64,000 nucleotides of DNA from SAR202 cluster bacterium. GTDB taxonomy: Bacteria > Chloroflexota > Dehalococcoidia > Lucifugimonadales > UBA1123. The stretch's first letter is position 1. Every line of letters begins with the position of its first letter. The stretch covers positions 1 to 64,000 of the forward strand of contig JASMDM010000067.1 of NCBI GenBank assembly GCA_030752795.1, in the 5' to 3' direction. This document shows positions 38,507-47,051 of the stretch, piece after piece. Below the pieces are notes generated by a model that searched no databases, had not been told where the DNA came from, and saw only the letters and a program-made list of their open reading frames with translations. A program made the position numbers and the translations under genes.

Positions 38507-38781
38507 GTGAACGGGTGAGCAGGCTGACTGGAGGCATATGTATTCGGGGTGCGGGCCTTCGACAGGCTCAGGCCGAACGGATCGGGGTCGGAGCCTGTTC
38601 ACATTTACCGCGCACGATGGTTCGTTCATTGTGAGCCCGTTGTTGTTCGTTCATGGTAAGCCCGTCTCTCGTCCGTTCGTGGTGAGCTTGTCGAACCACA
38701 CGCCCCCAATCAACACTCATCTGACACGCGATCCGTCGCGTCGGACCTTCGCAATGCCGATTCACCCCCAGGAGACATAAA
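38507..38781. repeat. Intergenic region with copies of the dispersed 25-bp repeat
   Basis: One copy in reverse orientation at 38556-38580 (CCTTCGACAGGCTCAGG then CCGAACGG) and one forward at 38674-38698 (CCGTTCGTGG then GAGCTTGTCGAACC). Degenerate forms lie between them at about 38626-38655. Confidence 0.75.
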
Positions 38782-39966
38782 GTGACCGAAAACCAAGAGC
38801 GATACCAACTCCCCGAAGAGCTGCGGATGACCAGAAACGTCGTCCGCGACTTCATTCGCGAACAGATCGTTCCTCTCGAACAGGATCTCGAACAGGACGC
38901 GATCCATCTGCCTGACGAAGACTTCGACCGCCTCGCGCCGATGGCCAAAGAGATGGGTCTATGGTGCATGGGCGTGGCGCCGGAACACGGCGGAGCGGGC
39001 CTGTCGATCTTCGCCCAGGCGGTGCTGCACGAGGAGATGGTGCAGCATCGTGCCGGGCTGTACCTGCCAGCGTACGGAACGATGGGCTCTCCTCCTCCTG
39101 AGATCATCTTCGAAGGCTCTGACTACCTGGCTGACACCTACGGCGTGCCGACAGTCCAAGGCGACCGAAAAGCGTTCTTCGCCATCACCGAACCCAGCGG
39201 CGGCTCTGACCCAGCTCGAGCGATTCAAACCCGCGCCGTTCGCGACGGCGACGACTGGATCATCAACGGGAGTAAGATATTCATCAGCAGCGCGCCATGG
39301 GCGGATTGGGGCATCGTGTTCGCGCGAACCGACCCCAACAGCCGACGAGGCATCACCGCTTTCGTCGTCGAGAAAGACTGGCCCGGCTTCAGTTGGGAGC
39401 CGATTCCCGTGTTGCGCGCCTACTATCCAGCGCAACTCTTCTTCGACAACCTCCGCGTGCCGAGCCGCAACGTGCTGGGCGAGGTCGACAACGGCTGGGA
39501 CATGCTCGCCAACAAGTTGCTGGCTCGAGCTCGGATTCCGTACTCGGCGGCAAACCTCGGTGTCGCGGTTGCCGCGCACAACCTGGCGGTCGAGTACTCG
39601 AAAACACGTGAGACCTTTGGCGCTCCGCTCGCGACACGGCAAGCCGTCCAGTGGATGCTCGTCGAATCGGAGGTCGAGATACGCGCGTGCCGCTGGCTGA
39701 TCTGGGAAGCCGCCTGGCAATACGACGCAGGCGAGGACTTCCGCCAAGCGGCGTCCATCGCCAAAGTCTACTCGGCCGACATCCTGGGCAAGGTCGTCGA
39801 CCGCTCGATCCAGATCCACGGCGGCTACGGCGTCACCAAGTGGCTGCCGCTGGAGCGCTGGTACCGCGAGGCGCGAATCCGTCGGATTGGCGAGGGACCG
39901 ACCGAAGTCCAGAAGATGGTCATCGCCCGCGAAATCCTCAACCCAGGCGGCCCCTCGCGACAGTGA
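38782..39966 (+). CDS. Acyl-CoA dehydrogenase (5)
   Basis: 394-residue, fully canonical acyl-CoA dehydrogenase: ITEPSGGSDPARAIQTRAVRDGDDW, INGSKIFISSAPWADWGIV, SKTRETFGAPLATRQAVQWML (the Arg-containing FAD contact), IQIHGGYGVTKWLPLERWYREARI and IGEGPTEVQKMVIARE, with the Glu near the usual base position. It starts at GTG 38782 after AGGAGAC. Unlike the four at 19-24 kb, all motifs are intact. Likely a medium- or short-branched-chain enzyme working with the thiolase and hydratase upstream. Confidence 0.9.
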   Translation: MTENQERYQLPEELRMTRNVVRDFIREQIVPLEQDLEQDAIHLPDEDFDRLAPMAKEMGLWCMGVAPEHGGAGLSIFAQAVLHEEMVQHRAGLYLPAYGTMGSPPPEIIFEGSDYLADTYGVPTVQGDRKAFFAITEPSGGSDPARAIQTRAVRDGDDWIINGSKIFISSAPWADWGIVFARTDPNSRRGITAFVVEKDWPGFSWEPIPVLRAYYPAQLFFDNLRVPSRNVLGEVDNGWDMLANKLLARARIPYSAANLGVAVAAHNLAVEYSKTRETFGAPLATRQAVQWMLVESEVEIRACRWLIWEAAWQYDAGEDFRQAASIAKVYSADILGKVVDRSIQIHGGYGVTKWLPLERWYREARIRRIGEGPTEVQKMVIAREILNPGGPSRQ

Positions 39967-40395
39967 CAGGTCAGTCCGATTGTTATTTTGTTCTGTCGAA
40001 TATCCTTAGGGCCGATCGAACTGGCGCCGCTCCTCACCCGCTCGCCCTGAGCCCCGATCGTAACGGGATTATGCCCGCACGGGAGGCAACGCATGGGACC
40101 GTAACCGCGCTCCAAAATTCTGTCTTTCTTCGTCCTTCCGCGCGCGGAAGGACGAAGAATCTAGGGCCCCGCAGGGAGGCAAGTATCGCGCTGAGCCAGA
40201 TCCTTCGCTGCGGATCGGAATGGCGAACGAAAGCTGATGCCTGGCAGTCTGTCAAAGACGTACAAGCCGCCCCAGAACGTTCGGCCTGAATCCCGACGCA
40301 TCGGGATCCCGGCATTTTCGGGACCTGTTGAAGGGCCGCCTGCACATACGCATCGACGTTCGATGCACGCATATTCGCCTTGTCAACCGAGCAAC
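39967..40395. other. Intergenic region with a long palindrome
   Basis: No gene. It holds a perfect 34-base palindrome at 40126-40159, a partial dispersed repeat near 40046 (CTCGCCCTGAGCCCCG), a CTTCGCTGCGGATCGGAATGG segment near 40204 that resembles other intergenic repeats, and a small inverted repeat ATCCCGA / TCGGGAT near 40290. Confidence 0.6.
40126..40159. repeat. Perfect 34-base palindrome
   Basis: TTCTTCGTCCTTCCGCG followed directly by its exact complement, with no loop. Same CTTCCGCG core as 35856-35885. It follows the fifth acyl-CoA dehydrogenase by about 160 bases. Confidence 0.85.
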
Positions 40396-40821
40396 ATGAA
40401 CATCTTCTTCGACATGGACTACACCCTCATCGCCGTCGACGGCTCGTTGAGACCAAAGGCCGAGCAGGTCATGCGACGCCTACGCGACGATGGCCACGAC
40501 CTCTACGTCTGGTCAGGGAACGGTGTCCGCTGGCTCGAACTCCGCAAACACGGCCTCGAAACCCTGGTCACCGACTGTTTCGAGAAACCGGCGACGAACC
40601 CCGCGGAGTCCGTGAAGACGATGGGACTGCCCGTGATGCCTGATCTTGTCGTCGACGACGACCTCGAGTTCGCGGCCGCCCTCGGCGGCGTGTGGGTGAA
40701 GACATACCACATGCCCTACGCCGAAGACGCCGAGATGGACAACGTTTACCGCATCATCACCGAATGGGCCGAAACCGGCGGCTCGCTTGACCCGCGTTTC
40801 CGCCCGCCACGACCGAAGTAA
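40396..40821 (+). CDS. HAD-like phosphatase, small
   Basis: 141-residue HAD-superfamily protein without a cap domain. Motif I is FFDMDYTLI (two Asp), motif II probably YVWSGNG, and motif III DLVVDDDLEF. ATG 40396 begins right before motif I; the longer upstream frame runs through intergenic repeats. No clear ribosome binding site is seen. Substrate unknown. Confidence 0.7.
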   Translation: MNIFFDMDYTLIAVDGSLRPKAEQVMRRLRDDGHDLYVWSGNGVRWLELRKHGLETLVTDCFEKPATNPAESVKTMGLPVMPDLVVDDDLEFAAALGGVWVKTYHMPYAEDAEMDNVYRIITEWAETGGSLDPRFRPPRPK

Positions 40822-40831
40822 TCGACGCGGC

Positions 40832-41248
40832 TCAGTGTCGCCCCGGGCGCTGGAGCTGGACGTACACGCCCATCGTCGTGGCAGGATGGATCCAGACGAC
40901 GTTCGTGTCCGGGCCCACATCTTCGCCCTCGGCGACGCCCATAACGCGCCCGCCGTTGGCGCGAACATGACGAACGGCCTCGGCCAGATCAGGAACGTCG
41001 AAGGCCACCAAATAGACGCCCTGTCCCTTCGACTTAAGGAACCTCGCCATGGCGCCGGTGTCATCCGACGGCTCCAGGAGCTCGACGAACGCTTCCTTGC
41101 CGTTGCCGATCCAGGCGGCGCGGAACCCGAACGCCGACGGTTCGCCTTTGGGAATCATCATCTCGAGTCCGAACATCTTGGCGTAGTGGTCCGCAGCCTC
41201 GTCGATGCTGTTTACGGCGATGGAGAAGTTGGTAAGTTTGTCGAGCAC
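40832..41248 (-). CDS. VOC-superfamily protein (glyoxalase/epimerase-like)
   Basis: 138-residue vicinal-oxygen-chelate protein with two beta-alpha-beta-beta-beta units (KLTNFSIAVNSIDEAADHYAKMFGLEM and GVYLVAFDVPDLAEAVRHVRANGGRVMG). VVWIHPATTMGVYVQL near the end holds a His and the family's strand. The pattern resembles methylmalonyl-CoA epimerase, but the usual metal Glu is replaced, so activity is uncertain. It converges with the HAD gene. Confidence 0.75.
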   Translation of the reverse strand: MLDKLTNFSIAVNSIDEAADHYAKMFGLEMMIPKGEPSAFGFRAAWIGNGKEAFVELLEPSDDTGAMARFLKSKGQGVYLVAFDVPDLAEAVRHVRANGGRVMGVAEGEDVGPDTNVVWIHPATTMGVYVQLQRPGRH

Positions 41249-41495
41249 GTTGTGCCTCCGTCGGGTGGAATTCGAGGGTTGGCTGGGATAGCGCGAGTCT
41301 AGCAGTGAGGCTGGTTCGGGTCAATCTCATACGCCAGGCTGGAATGCGAGCCGGACACTTCGCGTGTCATTGACTCGAAGGTAGCTCAGATCAACGGCTC
41401 CGCTGATACAATGCCGGCGGGTCGGCAATCCGATCACCCGACCAAGTAACGCCTAACTTTCCTCGACCCAAACGATGTCAATCGGGAGGAGCACG

Positions 41496-43259
41496 TTGCC
41501 TTACAACACCCGCGCCACGAACACGATCGTCCACGAGAAGAACGTCCCGATGACGACCCGCGACGGCGTTACGCTGATGGCTGACGTGGTCCGCCCTGAC
41601 GCGCCCGGACGCTATCCGGTGCTGCTGAGCCGGACGCCATACGGCAAGGACGGCGCCATGTTGAACGGCGAGGGCTCCGCCTTCTACTTCGCCCGACGAG
41701 GTTACGTCACGGTTCTTCAGGACTGCCGAGGGCGGTTCGAATCCGAGGGCGAGTACTACCCGATGGTCAACGACGTCGCCGACGGATACGACGCCGTCGA
41801 GTGGGCGGCCAGGCTGCCCTGGAGCAACGGCCGCGTCGGGACGATGGGCCAGTCGTACATGGGCGCAACGCAATACATGATCGCCTGCAACGACCCGATG
41901 CCGCCTCATCTGCAGGCCATGGCCCCGGTCTCGGCAGCCGCCGATTATCACCAGGGCTGGGTCTACCGCACCGGCGGCGCGATGCTCTGGGGCTGGGCAG
42001 TCCCGTACGCGATCCTCAAAGGCCGAAACACGCTCAGTCGCACCGGCCGCGATGATCTGCTTTCAGTCATGGACGGTTATGGCGTGCCCGGATCGAACTT
42101 CGGCGTGCCGCTGACCGACGAATGGTACCGTCACCTGCCGATCTCCGACTGGACCGATCTTTTGAAAGAGGCCGCCCCGTACTTCGCCGACTACATCGCC
42201 AATGCCGACGACGGCGACTACTGGCAACCGATCAACGTTCTGGCCCACCTCCCGAGCATCGACGTTCCGATGCTGCACGTGAGCTCGTGGTACGACGTGT
42301 TCCTCGAAGGCGCCCTCGACGCGTTCATGGGCATCCGAAGCTCCAGCCTATCGACTAGCGCCCGCAACGGCCAGAAGATGGTTATCGGACCTTGGGGGCA
42401 CCTGTTCCCGTTCGTCAAGCCGACCTCTCAGGGCAGCGGGGACATCGATTTCGGCGCCGAGGCACGGATCGAACTCCACAAAATGCAACTCCATTGGTTC
42501 GATTACTGGCTCAAAGACATCGAAACCGGCATTATGGACTGGCCGCCCGTGGATGTGTTCACCATGGGCGAGAACCAGTGGCGCTCGATCGACGACTGGC
42601 CGCCGCCGAACGCCCATTACGTGCGTTACTACCTGCACGGCAGCGGGTCGGCTGGCACATCTGACGTGGATGGTTCGCTGTCCACGGTCCCGCCAGGCGA
42701 CGAACCGCCGGACGAATACACGTACGATCCCAACGACCCTGTGCCGTCCCTGGGCGGGAACAACCTCACCATCAAGCTCGGAGTTCAAGATCAACGCCCG
42801 GTCGAATCACGGTCAGACGTACTGGTCTTCACCTCCGATGTCCTGGAACAATCGCTCGACGTAACCGGACCCATCTCGGTCCACTTGTGGGCCGCGTCTT
42901 CGGCCCCGGACACCGACTTCACGGCAAAACTCGTCGACGTGCACCCCGACGGCTACGCACGCAACCTCCTGGACGGCATCATCCGCGCTCGATACCGTGA
43001 TTCCGCCAGCGATCCAACACCGATCGAACCGGGCCGCGTTTACGAATATGTGATCGATCTCTGGGCGACAAGCAACGTGTTTCAGGCAGGGCATCGCATC
43101 CGCGTGGAGATCAGCTCGAGCAACTTCCCGCGGTTCGATCGCAACCAAAACACGGGCGCCCCGTTCGGAGCCGACGCCGCCATGAATACCGCCGACCAGA
43201 CGATTCACCACGGCGGCGAGTACGCGTCGCACATCGTGCTGCCGATCATCCCGCGGTAA
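41496..43259 (+). CDS. CocE/NonD-family serine hydrolase (S15 type)
   Basis: 587-residue hydrolase of the CocE/NonD (Xaa-Pro dipeptidyl-peptidase) group. Features: VPMTTRDGVTLMADVVRP, LQDCRGRFESEGEYYPM, the nucleophile GQSYMGATQ, a His in VIGPWGHLFPF, and the C-terminal jelly-roll with VLVFTSDVLEQSLDVTGPISVHLWA. A run GGGAGGAG at 41484-41491 points to TTG 41496, not to ATG 41475 which lies upstream of that site. Likely an esterase or amidase; whether exported is unclear, as no signal peptide is seen. Confidence 0.85.
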   Translation: MPYNTRATNTIVHEKNVPMTTRDGVTLMADVVRPDAPGRYPVLLSRTPYGKDGAMLNGEGSAFYFARRGYVTVLQDCRGRFESEGEYYPMVNDVADGYDAVEWAARLPWSNGRVGTMGQSYMGATQYMIACNDPMPPHLQAMAPVSAAADYHQGWVYRTGGAMLWGWAVPYAILKGRNTLSRTGRDDLLSVMDGYGVPGSNFGVPLTDEWYRHLPISDWTDLLKEAAPYFADYIANADDGDYWQPINVLAHLPSIDVPMLHVSSWYDVFLEGALDAFMGIRSSSLSTSARNGQKMVIGPWGHLFPFVKPTSQGSGDIDFGAEARIELHKMQLHWFDYWLKDIETGIMDWPPVDVFTMGENQWRSIDDWPPPNAHYVRYYLHGSGSAGTSDVDGSLSTVPPGDEPPDEYTYDPNDPVPSLGGNNLTIKLGVQDQRPVESRSDVLVFTSDVLEQSLDVTGPISVHLWAASSAPDTDFTAKLVDVHPDGYARNLLDGIIRARYRDSASDPTPIEPGRVYEYVIDLWATSNVFQAGHRIRVEISSSNFPRFDRNQNTGAPFGADAAMNTADQTIHHGGEYASHIVLPIIPR

Positions 43260-43438
43260 GCGACACCTATCTCAATCGGCAATTGGTGTGCCGGAAGAGA
43301 GTTCAAGCCGTGCCAATTCGGCGTCGCTCTGTCGAAACAACGAGGAGACATGACCGTAATGCGGCGGTATAATAGCAATTCTCCCAGCAATCGGCAGATG
43401 CGTCACGACACCCCAGTTTAGCTAGCGGAGATCGGCTG

Positions 43439-44218
43439 TTGGCAAACCGAGCTGAAATTATCCGGTTGATCGCACAACTTTCAAACGGCGGTCCAACCGC
43501 CAGAACTTCGGCGGCGAGATTCCTCGGTAAGCAACGTGACCAGTCCGCCGTCCGTCCGTTGACCGCGGCGCTTACGGACCAAGAGCGCTCGGTGCGTCAC
43601 CAAGCGGTTGTCGCGCTTGGCCTGCTGGCCGATCCATCGGTGGCGTCGCACCTGGAATCGATGCTGGATGACCCGAACGTCAATATCCGCGTAAGCGCGA
43701 TCCGCTCACTCGCCGACGCAGGTGCATCCTCTTCGATTCCCAAGCTCGCGCTGCTGCAGACGACTGCCAAACAAGCCGAAATACGCACCGCAGCCTCGGA
43801 GGCAATTCGACGACTGCAACCCGATCCACCAAGCGCGAACCGACCGGCCGAGATCGAAGACCATGCCAAGCCGGAAGATGCGCAACCCGCATCAGGCACG
43901 GATTTAGAGGTCGATCTGCGAACTCCCACCGGACGGCTGGGTGAGTTCATCAAATTAGACGGCACGATAACGAACCCTGGCGACGAGCCGGTCAGTAACC
44001 TGGTTCTAGCGTTATCCGGTCCCGCAGGCACGGAAGTGCGATCGATGCGACTTCCGAACAGACTCGATCCGAAATCCACGGTCGAGTGTGACGCTGGGAT
44101 CAAGCCGGCGCATGCCGGTTCAGTTCCTCTCACGTGGCGGCTGAGTTTCGAAGATTCCAAAGGTGATCGTCGCCAACAACACGGCGTCGAGTACGTAGTG
44201 GTGATCGACAGCAAATGA
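43439..44218 (+). CDS. HEAT-repeat protein with C-terminal Ig-like domain
   Basis: 259 residues from TTG 43439. Residues about 1-125 are HEAT repeats (ARTSAARFLGKQRDQSAVRPL, SVRHQAVVALGLLADPSVASHL, NIRVSAIRSLADAGASSSIPKL). After a Pro/Glu/Ala linker comes a beta-rich domain (GEFIKLDGTITNPGDEPVSNLVLALSG) of the CARDB/Ig kind. A protein-binding scaffold is the likely role. Directly after its TGA, in the same frame, a zinc-ribbon segment follows (next entry). Confidence 0.75.
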   Translation: MANRAEIIRLIAQLSNGGPTARTSAARFLGKQRDQSAVRPLTAALTDQERSVRHQAVVALGLLADPSVASHLESMLDDPNVNIRVSAIRSLADAGASSSIPKLALLQTTAKQAEIRTAASEAIRRLQPDPPSANRPAEIEDHAKPEDAQPASGTDLEVDLRTPTGRLGEFIKLDGTITNPGDEPVSNLVLALSGPAGTEVRSMRLPNRLDPKSTVECDAGIKPAHAGSVPLTWRLSFEDSKGDRRQQHGVEYVVVIDSK

Positions 44219-44464
44219 TCGGGGCAATCGCCGCCTCCAATCCACATCGACAACCTGTATCAGGGGCCCATCGTCTCCGGCGATTTGCTGGAATCCGGCG
44301 CCGCCAAACAGGACGAGGGTGTAATTTATCAGAAAGGCGGAAGCGTCCCTAGGCCGGGCGATGAGCAGGAGTTCGGTTTTTGCCAGCACTGTGGCAAAGA
44401 GTTACCGGGAATGCCAACAACTCCGAAATTCTGCCCTTTGTGCGGTGGGAATCTGGTTGAGTGA
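44219..44464 (+). CDS. Zinc-ribbon segment without a clear start
   Basis: The HEAT frame continues after its TGA as PPPIHIDNLYQGPIVSGDL and ends in FCQHCGKELPG...FCPLCGGNLVE (two CxxC knuckles) at TGA 44462-44464. Zinc-ribbon tails like this are common. No start codon is suitable until TTG near 44285. An ATG at 44215 (ATGA) lies one base out of frame, so either a one-base error hides a coupled gene or the HEAT stop is read through. Both are inference. Confidence 0.5.
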   Translation, partial: SGQSPPPIHIDNLYQGPIVSGDLLESGAAKQDEGVIYQKGGSVPRPGDEQEFGFCQHCGKELPGMPTTPKFCPLCGGNLVE

Positions 44465-44633
44465 CCTCTGATCGACGATGCTCCTTCAACACACAACAAT
44501 CCCTACTCCGTGCCTCTCCCCCCTTCGTCGCGTAGCCCACCCCTAACCGTGTAGAATCACTGTCGAGGGTTCGCAATCGGGCGTCCCTTGGATTCATTTC
44601 CGCACGCGCTTTAAGCAGCAGGGAGTTCGACAC

Positions 44634-45938
44634 GTGGCCGAGCACGGACACCCGCCCAAACATCACTACGACGCCTCAATGCTCAGCGTCGAGGAAGCCC
44701 TTGAGCGCATCCTCAGTTATATGCCGGAGCTCGACGCTGAAGAGAAGCCGATTCTGGACGCCATGGGGCAAGTTCTGGCCGACGACGTTGTCTCCGACTT
44801 GGATATCCCGCCGTTGGACAACTCCGCGATGGACGGCTACGCGCTGCAAGCGACGAGCGTCGAAACGGCGTCCGAAGGATCGCCGGTCGTGCTTAGGGTG
44901 ACCGGCGTGATCGCCGCGGGACAACTTCCGGAAATCAGCGTTGGCCCGGGCGAGGCTGTACGGATAATGACCGGCGCCCCGGTGCCTGAAGGCGCTGACA
45001 CGGTCGTGCCATTCGAAGAGACTGACGAGTTGGAACGCCGCGCTTCCGGGCAAGGGTTGTCCGAGATCGCGATCAAAGTGGCCGCCAAAACGGGGCGCGA
45101 TGTCCGCGTCGCCGGTCAGGATGTTCGTCGCGGAGAGGTAGTCCTCAAACGCGGCGCCGTGCTCCGCCCGTCCGAGGTCGGCGTGATTGCGTCATTGGGG
45201 CGCAACACTGTCCGAGTGATTCGCAAGCCTGTTGTCGGGATTCTCTCGACTGGCGACGAGTTGCTCGAACCTGGTGCGAACTTTGGCACAGGCGGCATTT
45301 ATGACAGCAATAGCTACAGTGTGGCAGCTCTCGTGCGTCGATATGGCGGAATTCCCCATATGTTGGGAATCGCACGGGATAACCTGGATTCGGTCAATGC
45401 GAAACTGCGAGAGGGGCTTGAGTCTGATATACTCATAACCTCGGCGGGGGTGTCGAAGGGCGACTACGACATGGTCAAGGATGTCCTGACCCAACACGGC
45501 GAGATCGACTTCTGGTCCGTACGCATGAAACCGGCCAAGCCACTCGCGTTTGGCGTCCTCACTGCTCCCGACGGCCGAAAAGTGCCGCACCTCGGTCTGC
45601 CAGGCAATCCTGTCAGTGCCATGGTCGCTTTCGAGCAGTTTGGGCGCGCCGCAATCTACAAAATGCTTGGCAAGACCGGAATCGAAAAACCCCAGGTTAG
45701 GGCGATACTGGACGAACCGATTCACAACACGGACGGACGACGCGTCTTTGCGAGAGCGGTGGTCACTAAACGGGACGGAGAGTACCGAGCTCGTTTGACC
45801 GGCGAACAGGGCTCGAATCTGTTAACCTCAATGGCGCGCGCGAACGGCCTCGCCATCTGCCCGGAAGATTTGTCGCGCAAAGAAGCGGGAGAGGTCGTGG
45901 ATGTCCAAATGCTAGACTGGCCAGAGGAAGTGTTTTAA
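44634..45938 (+). CDS. moeA: Molybdopterin molybdenumtransferase MoeA
   Basis: 434-residue MoeA, which inserts molybdate into adenylylated molybdopterin. Motifs: SVEEALERILSYMP, PLDNSAMDGYAL, VRIMTGAPVPEGADTVVPFEE, GILSTGDELLEPG, ITSAGVSKGDYDMVKDVL and LGLPGNPVSAMVAFEQF. GTG 44634 starts it. A molybdoenzyme is therefore likely elsewhere in the genome. It overlaps the following gene by one base. Confidence 0.92.
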   Translation: MAEHGHPPKHHYDASMLSVEEALERILSYMPELDAEEKPILDAMGQVLADDVVSDLDIPPLDNSAMDGYALQATSVETASEGSPVVLRVTGVIAAGQLPEISVGPGEAVRIMTGAPVPEGADTVVPFEETDELERRASGQGLSEIAIKVAAKTGRDVRVAGQDVRRGEVVLKRGAVLRPSEVGVIASLGRNTVRVIRKPVVGILSTGDELLEPGANFGTGGIYDSNSYSVAALVRRYGGIPHMLGIARDNLDSVNAKLREGLESDILITSAGVSKGDYDMVKDVLTQHGEIDFWSVRMKPAKPLAFGVLTAPDGRKVPHLGLPGNPVSAMVAFEQFGRAAIYKMLGKTGIEKPQVRAILDEPIHNTDGRRVFARAVVTKRDGEYRARLTGEQGSNLLTSMARANGLAICPEDLSRKEAGEVVDVQMLDWPEEVF

Positions 45939-46498
45939 TGGTGGAAAACCCGCTAGCGGTCGAACAATCGAAGAACGGCAACGGCGAAGTCGAGGCGCAG
46001 GCCCTGCCCAAATACCTGATAGATCCCGGCTTGGCCGACTCGGTTCGACGTTCTTTGCCGATGTTGATCGCCAGCCGGCGCTGCTACCTGTGTCAGCAAG
46101 CTGACGATGAGCGACCCGAACACGGAGATCCCGAAGAATTTATCGAGCGCATCGCAGACCATTGCTCCCAAGAGCAAGACTATATGTTGCCAGACACTCC
46201 CCTCAAAGACGCGATATTCCGCGTCATCTTGTCACACAGAAACGAACCCATGGACGCCGACGAGATCAGCCAGATATTGACCGACGCCTGGTCCATGACA
46301 CCATTTCCCCGGGTAACCACTGCCGACATCGTGCAGAGACTGCTGGACAACAGCCTGAGCTATTGCATCGCCAAGGTGCCCGAACCCGAAATTGAACCGG
46401 CGATTGAACCCGAGCCTGCCGCCGAACTGGAGTCAGAGCCAATTCCGGAAGAACCAACGTAGGACGACGACGAAGATGCTCCGGAAGACAAAGAGTAG
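45938..46498 (+). CDS. Hypothetical protein coupled to moeA, acidic tail with early TAG
   Basis: The ATG overlaps the moeA stop (TAATG). The protein has a small folded region with CYLCQQ and a helical region (FRVILSHRNEPMDADEISQIL) that looks like a winged-helix, then a Glu/Pro-rich tail. The first stop is TAG at 46460-46462 (174 residues). The frame continues for 11 more acidic codons (DDDEDAPEDKE) to a second TAG at 46496-46498, so the shorter form is probably a recent loss. Family not recognised. Confidence 0.65.
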
Positions 46499-46523
46499 CT
46501 GTCATTCGATTCTCGCTAACAAC

Positions 46524-46558
46524 AAAGTCCCGGCTCGGGCTCCGAGCGGGGACTTTTC
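46524..46558 (+). terminator. Rho-independent terminator after the moeA pair
   Basis: 15-bp stem with one mismatch (AAAGTCCCGGCTCGG / CCGAGCGGGGACTTT), loop GCT, followed by TTCTGTTT. The A-rich left flank could let it work in both directions, but the gene on the other strand ends further away. Confidence 0.8.
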
Positions 46559-46723
46559 TGTTTCCGATGTAGGCTCATCAAGCGACGAGCGTCAGAACCT
46601 CAACCGTTGCAGCTTGCGAGCTTCGTGAGCGCCGAATACACCGCACCCTGTGACGGTCGCGTTAAGCGACATAAACGACCGCTTCAATTTCAATCGCGCG
46701 GCAGTGGCTTGATCCCCTGCTTT

Positions 46724-46867
46724 CTAGACGTCTTCTTCTCTAGGCTTGCGCTTCTTCGGAATTACGTGTACGTCTTCGTTAGCGAATACGGTTGAAGACA
46801 GCACCTGCTTTTTGGCGTTTTTCTTGGGTTTCTTGGCCTCTCGTTTGGCGGCATGGCCCCTTGGCAT
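46724..46867 (-). CDS. Very small, highly basic protein (47 aa)
   Basis: Starts at ATG 46867, six bases after a strong GGAGG, and ends at TAG 46724. It begins MPRGHAAKREAKKPKKNAKK, continues VLSSTVFANEDVHVIP, and ends KKRKPREEDV. About a third of its residues are Lys or Arg. A good ribosome binding site and the conserved-looking MPRG start make it a likely gene, missed by length cut-offs. Nucleic-acid binding is a guess from composition. Confidence 0.65.
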   Translation of the reverse strand: MPRGHAAKREAKKPKKNAKKQVLSSTVFANEDVHVIPKKRKPREEDV

Positions 46868-47051
46868 GGTAAACCTCCGAACACATCCGTGTTGGCATTA
46901 TTGGCCTTCTAACAGAGTGTAAGACAACTCCCAATGGCTGTAAAGCGCCCAAGGTCTCTACTTACGATCTCTCGGCGGCTCAATCGCGACAGTTCTCTCG
47001 CGGCACGGCCATTGAGAGTGGAGCGTCGAACTTTAATCGCGACGGAGGCGT

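Noticed and set aside
25496-46462. TAG read as pyrrolysine or another amino acid
   Set aside because: The three TAG sites fall at likely Trp, Tyr and Glu positions of unrelated proteins, none is a methylamine methyltransferase, and many intact genes end at TAG.
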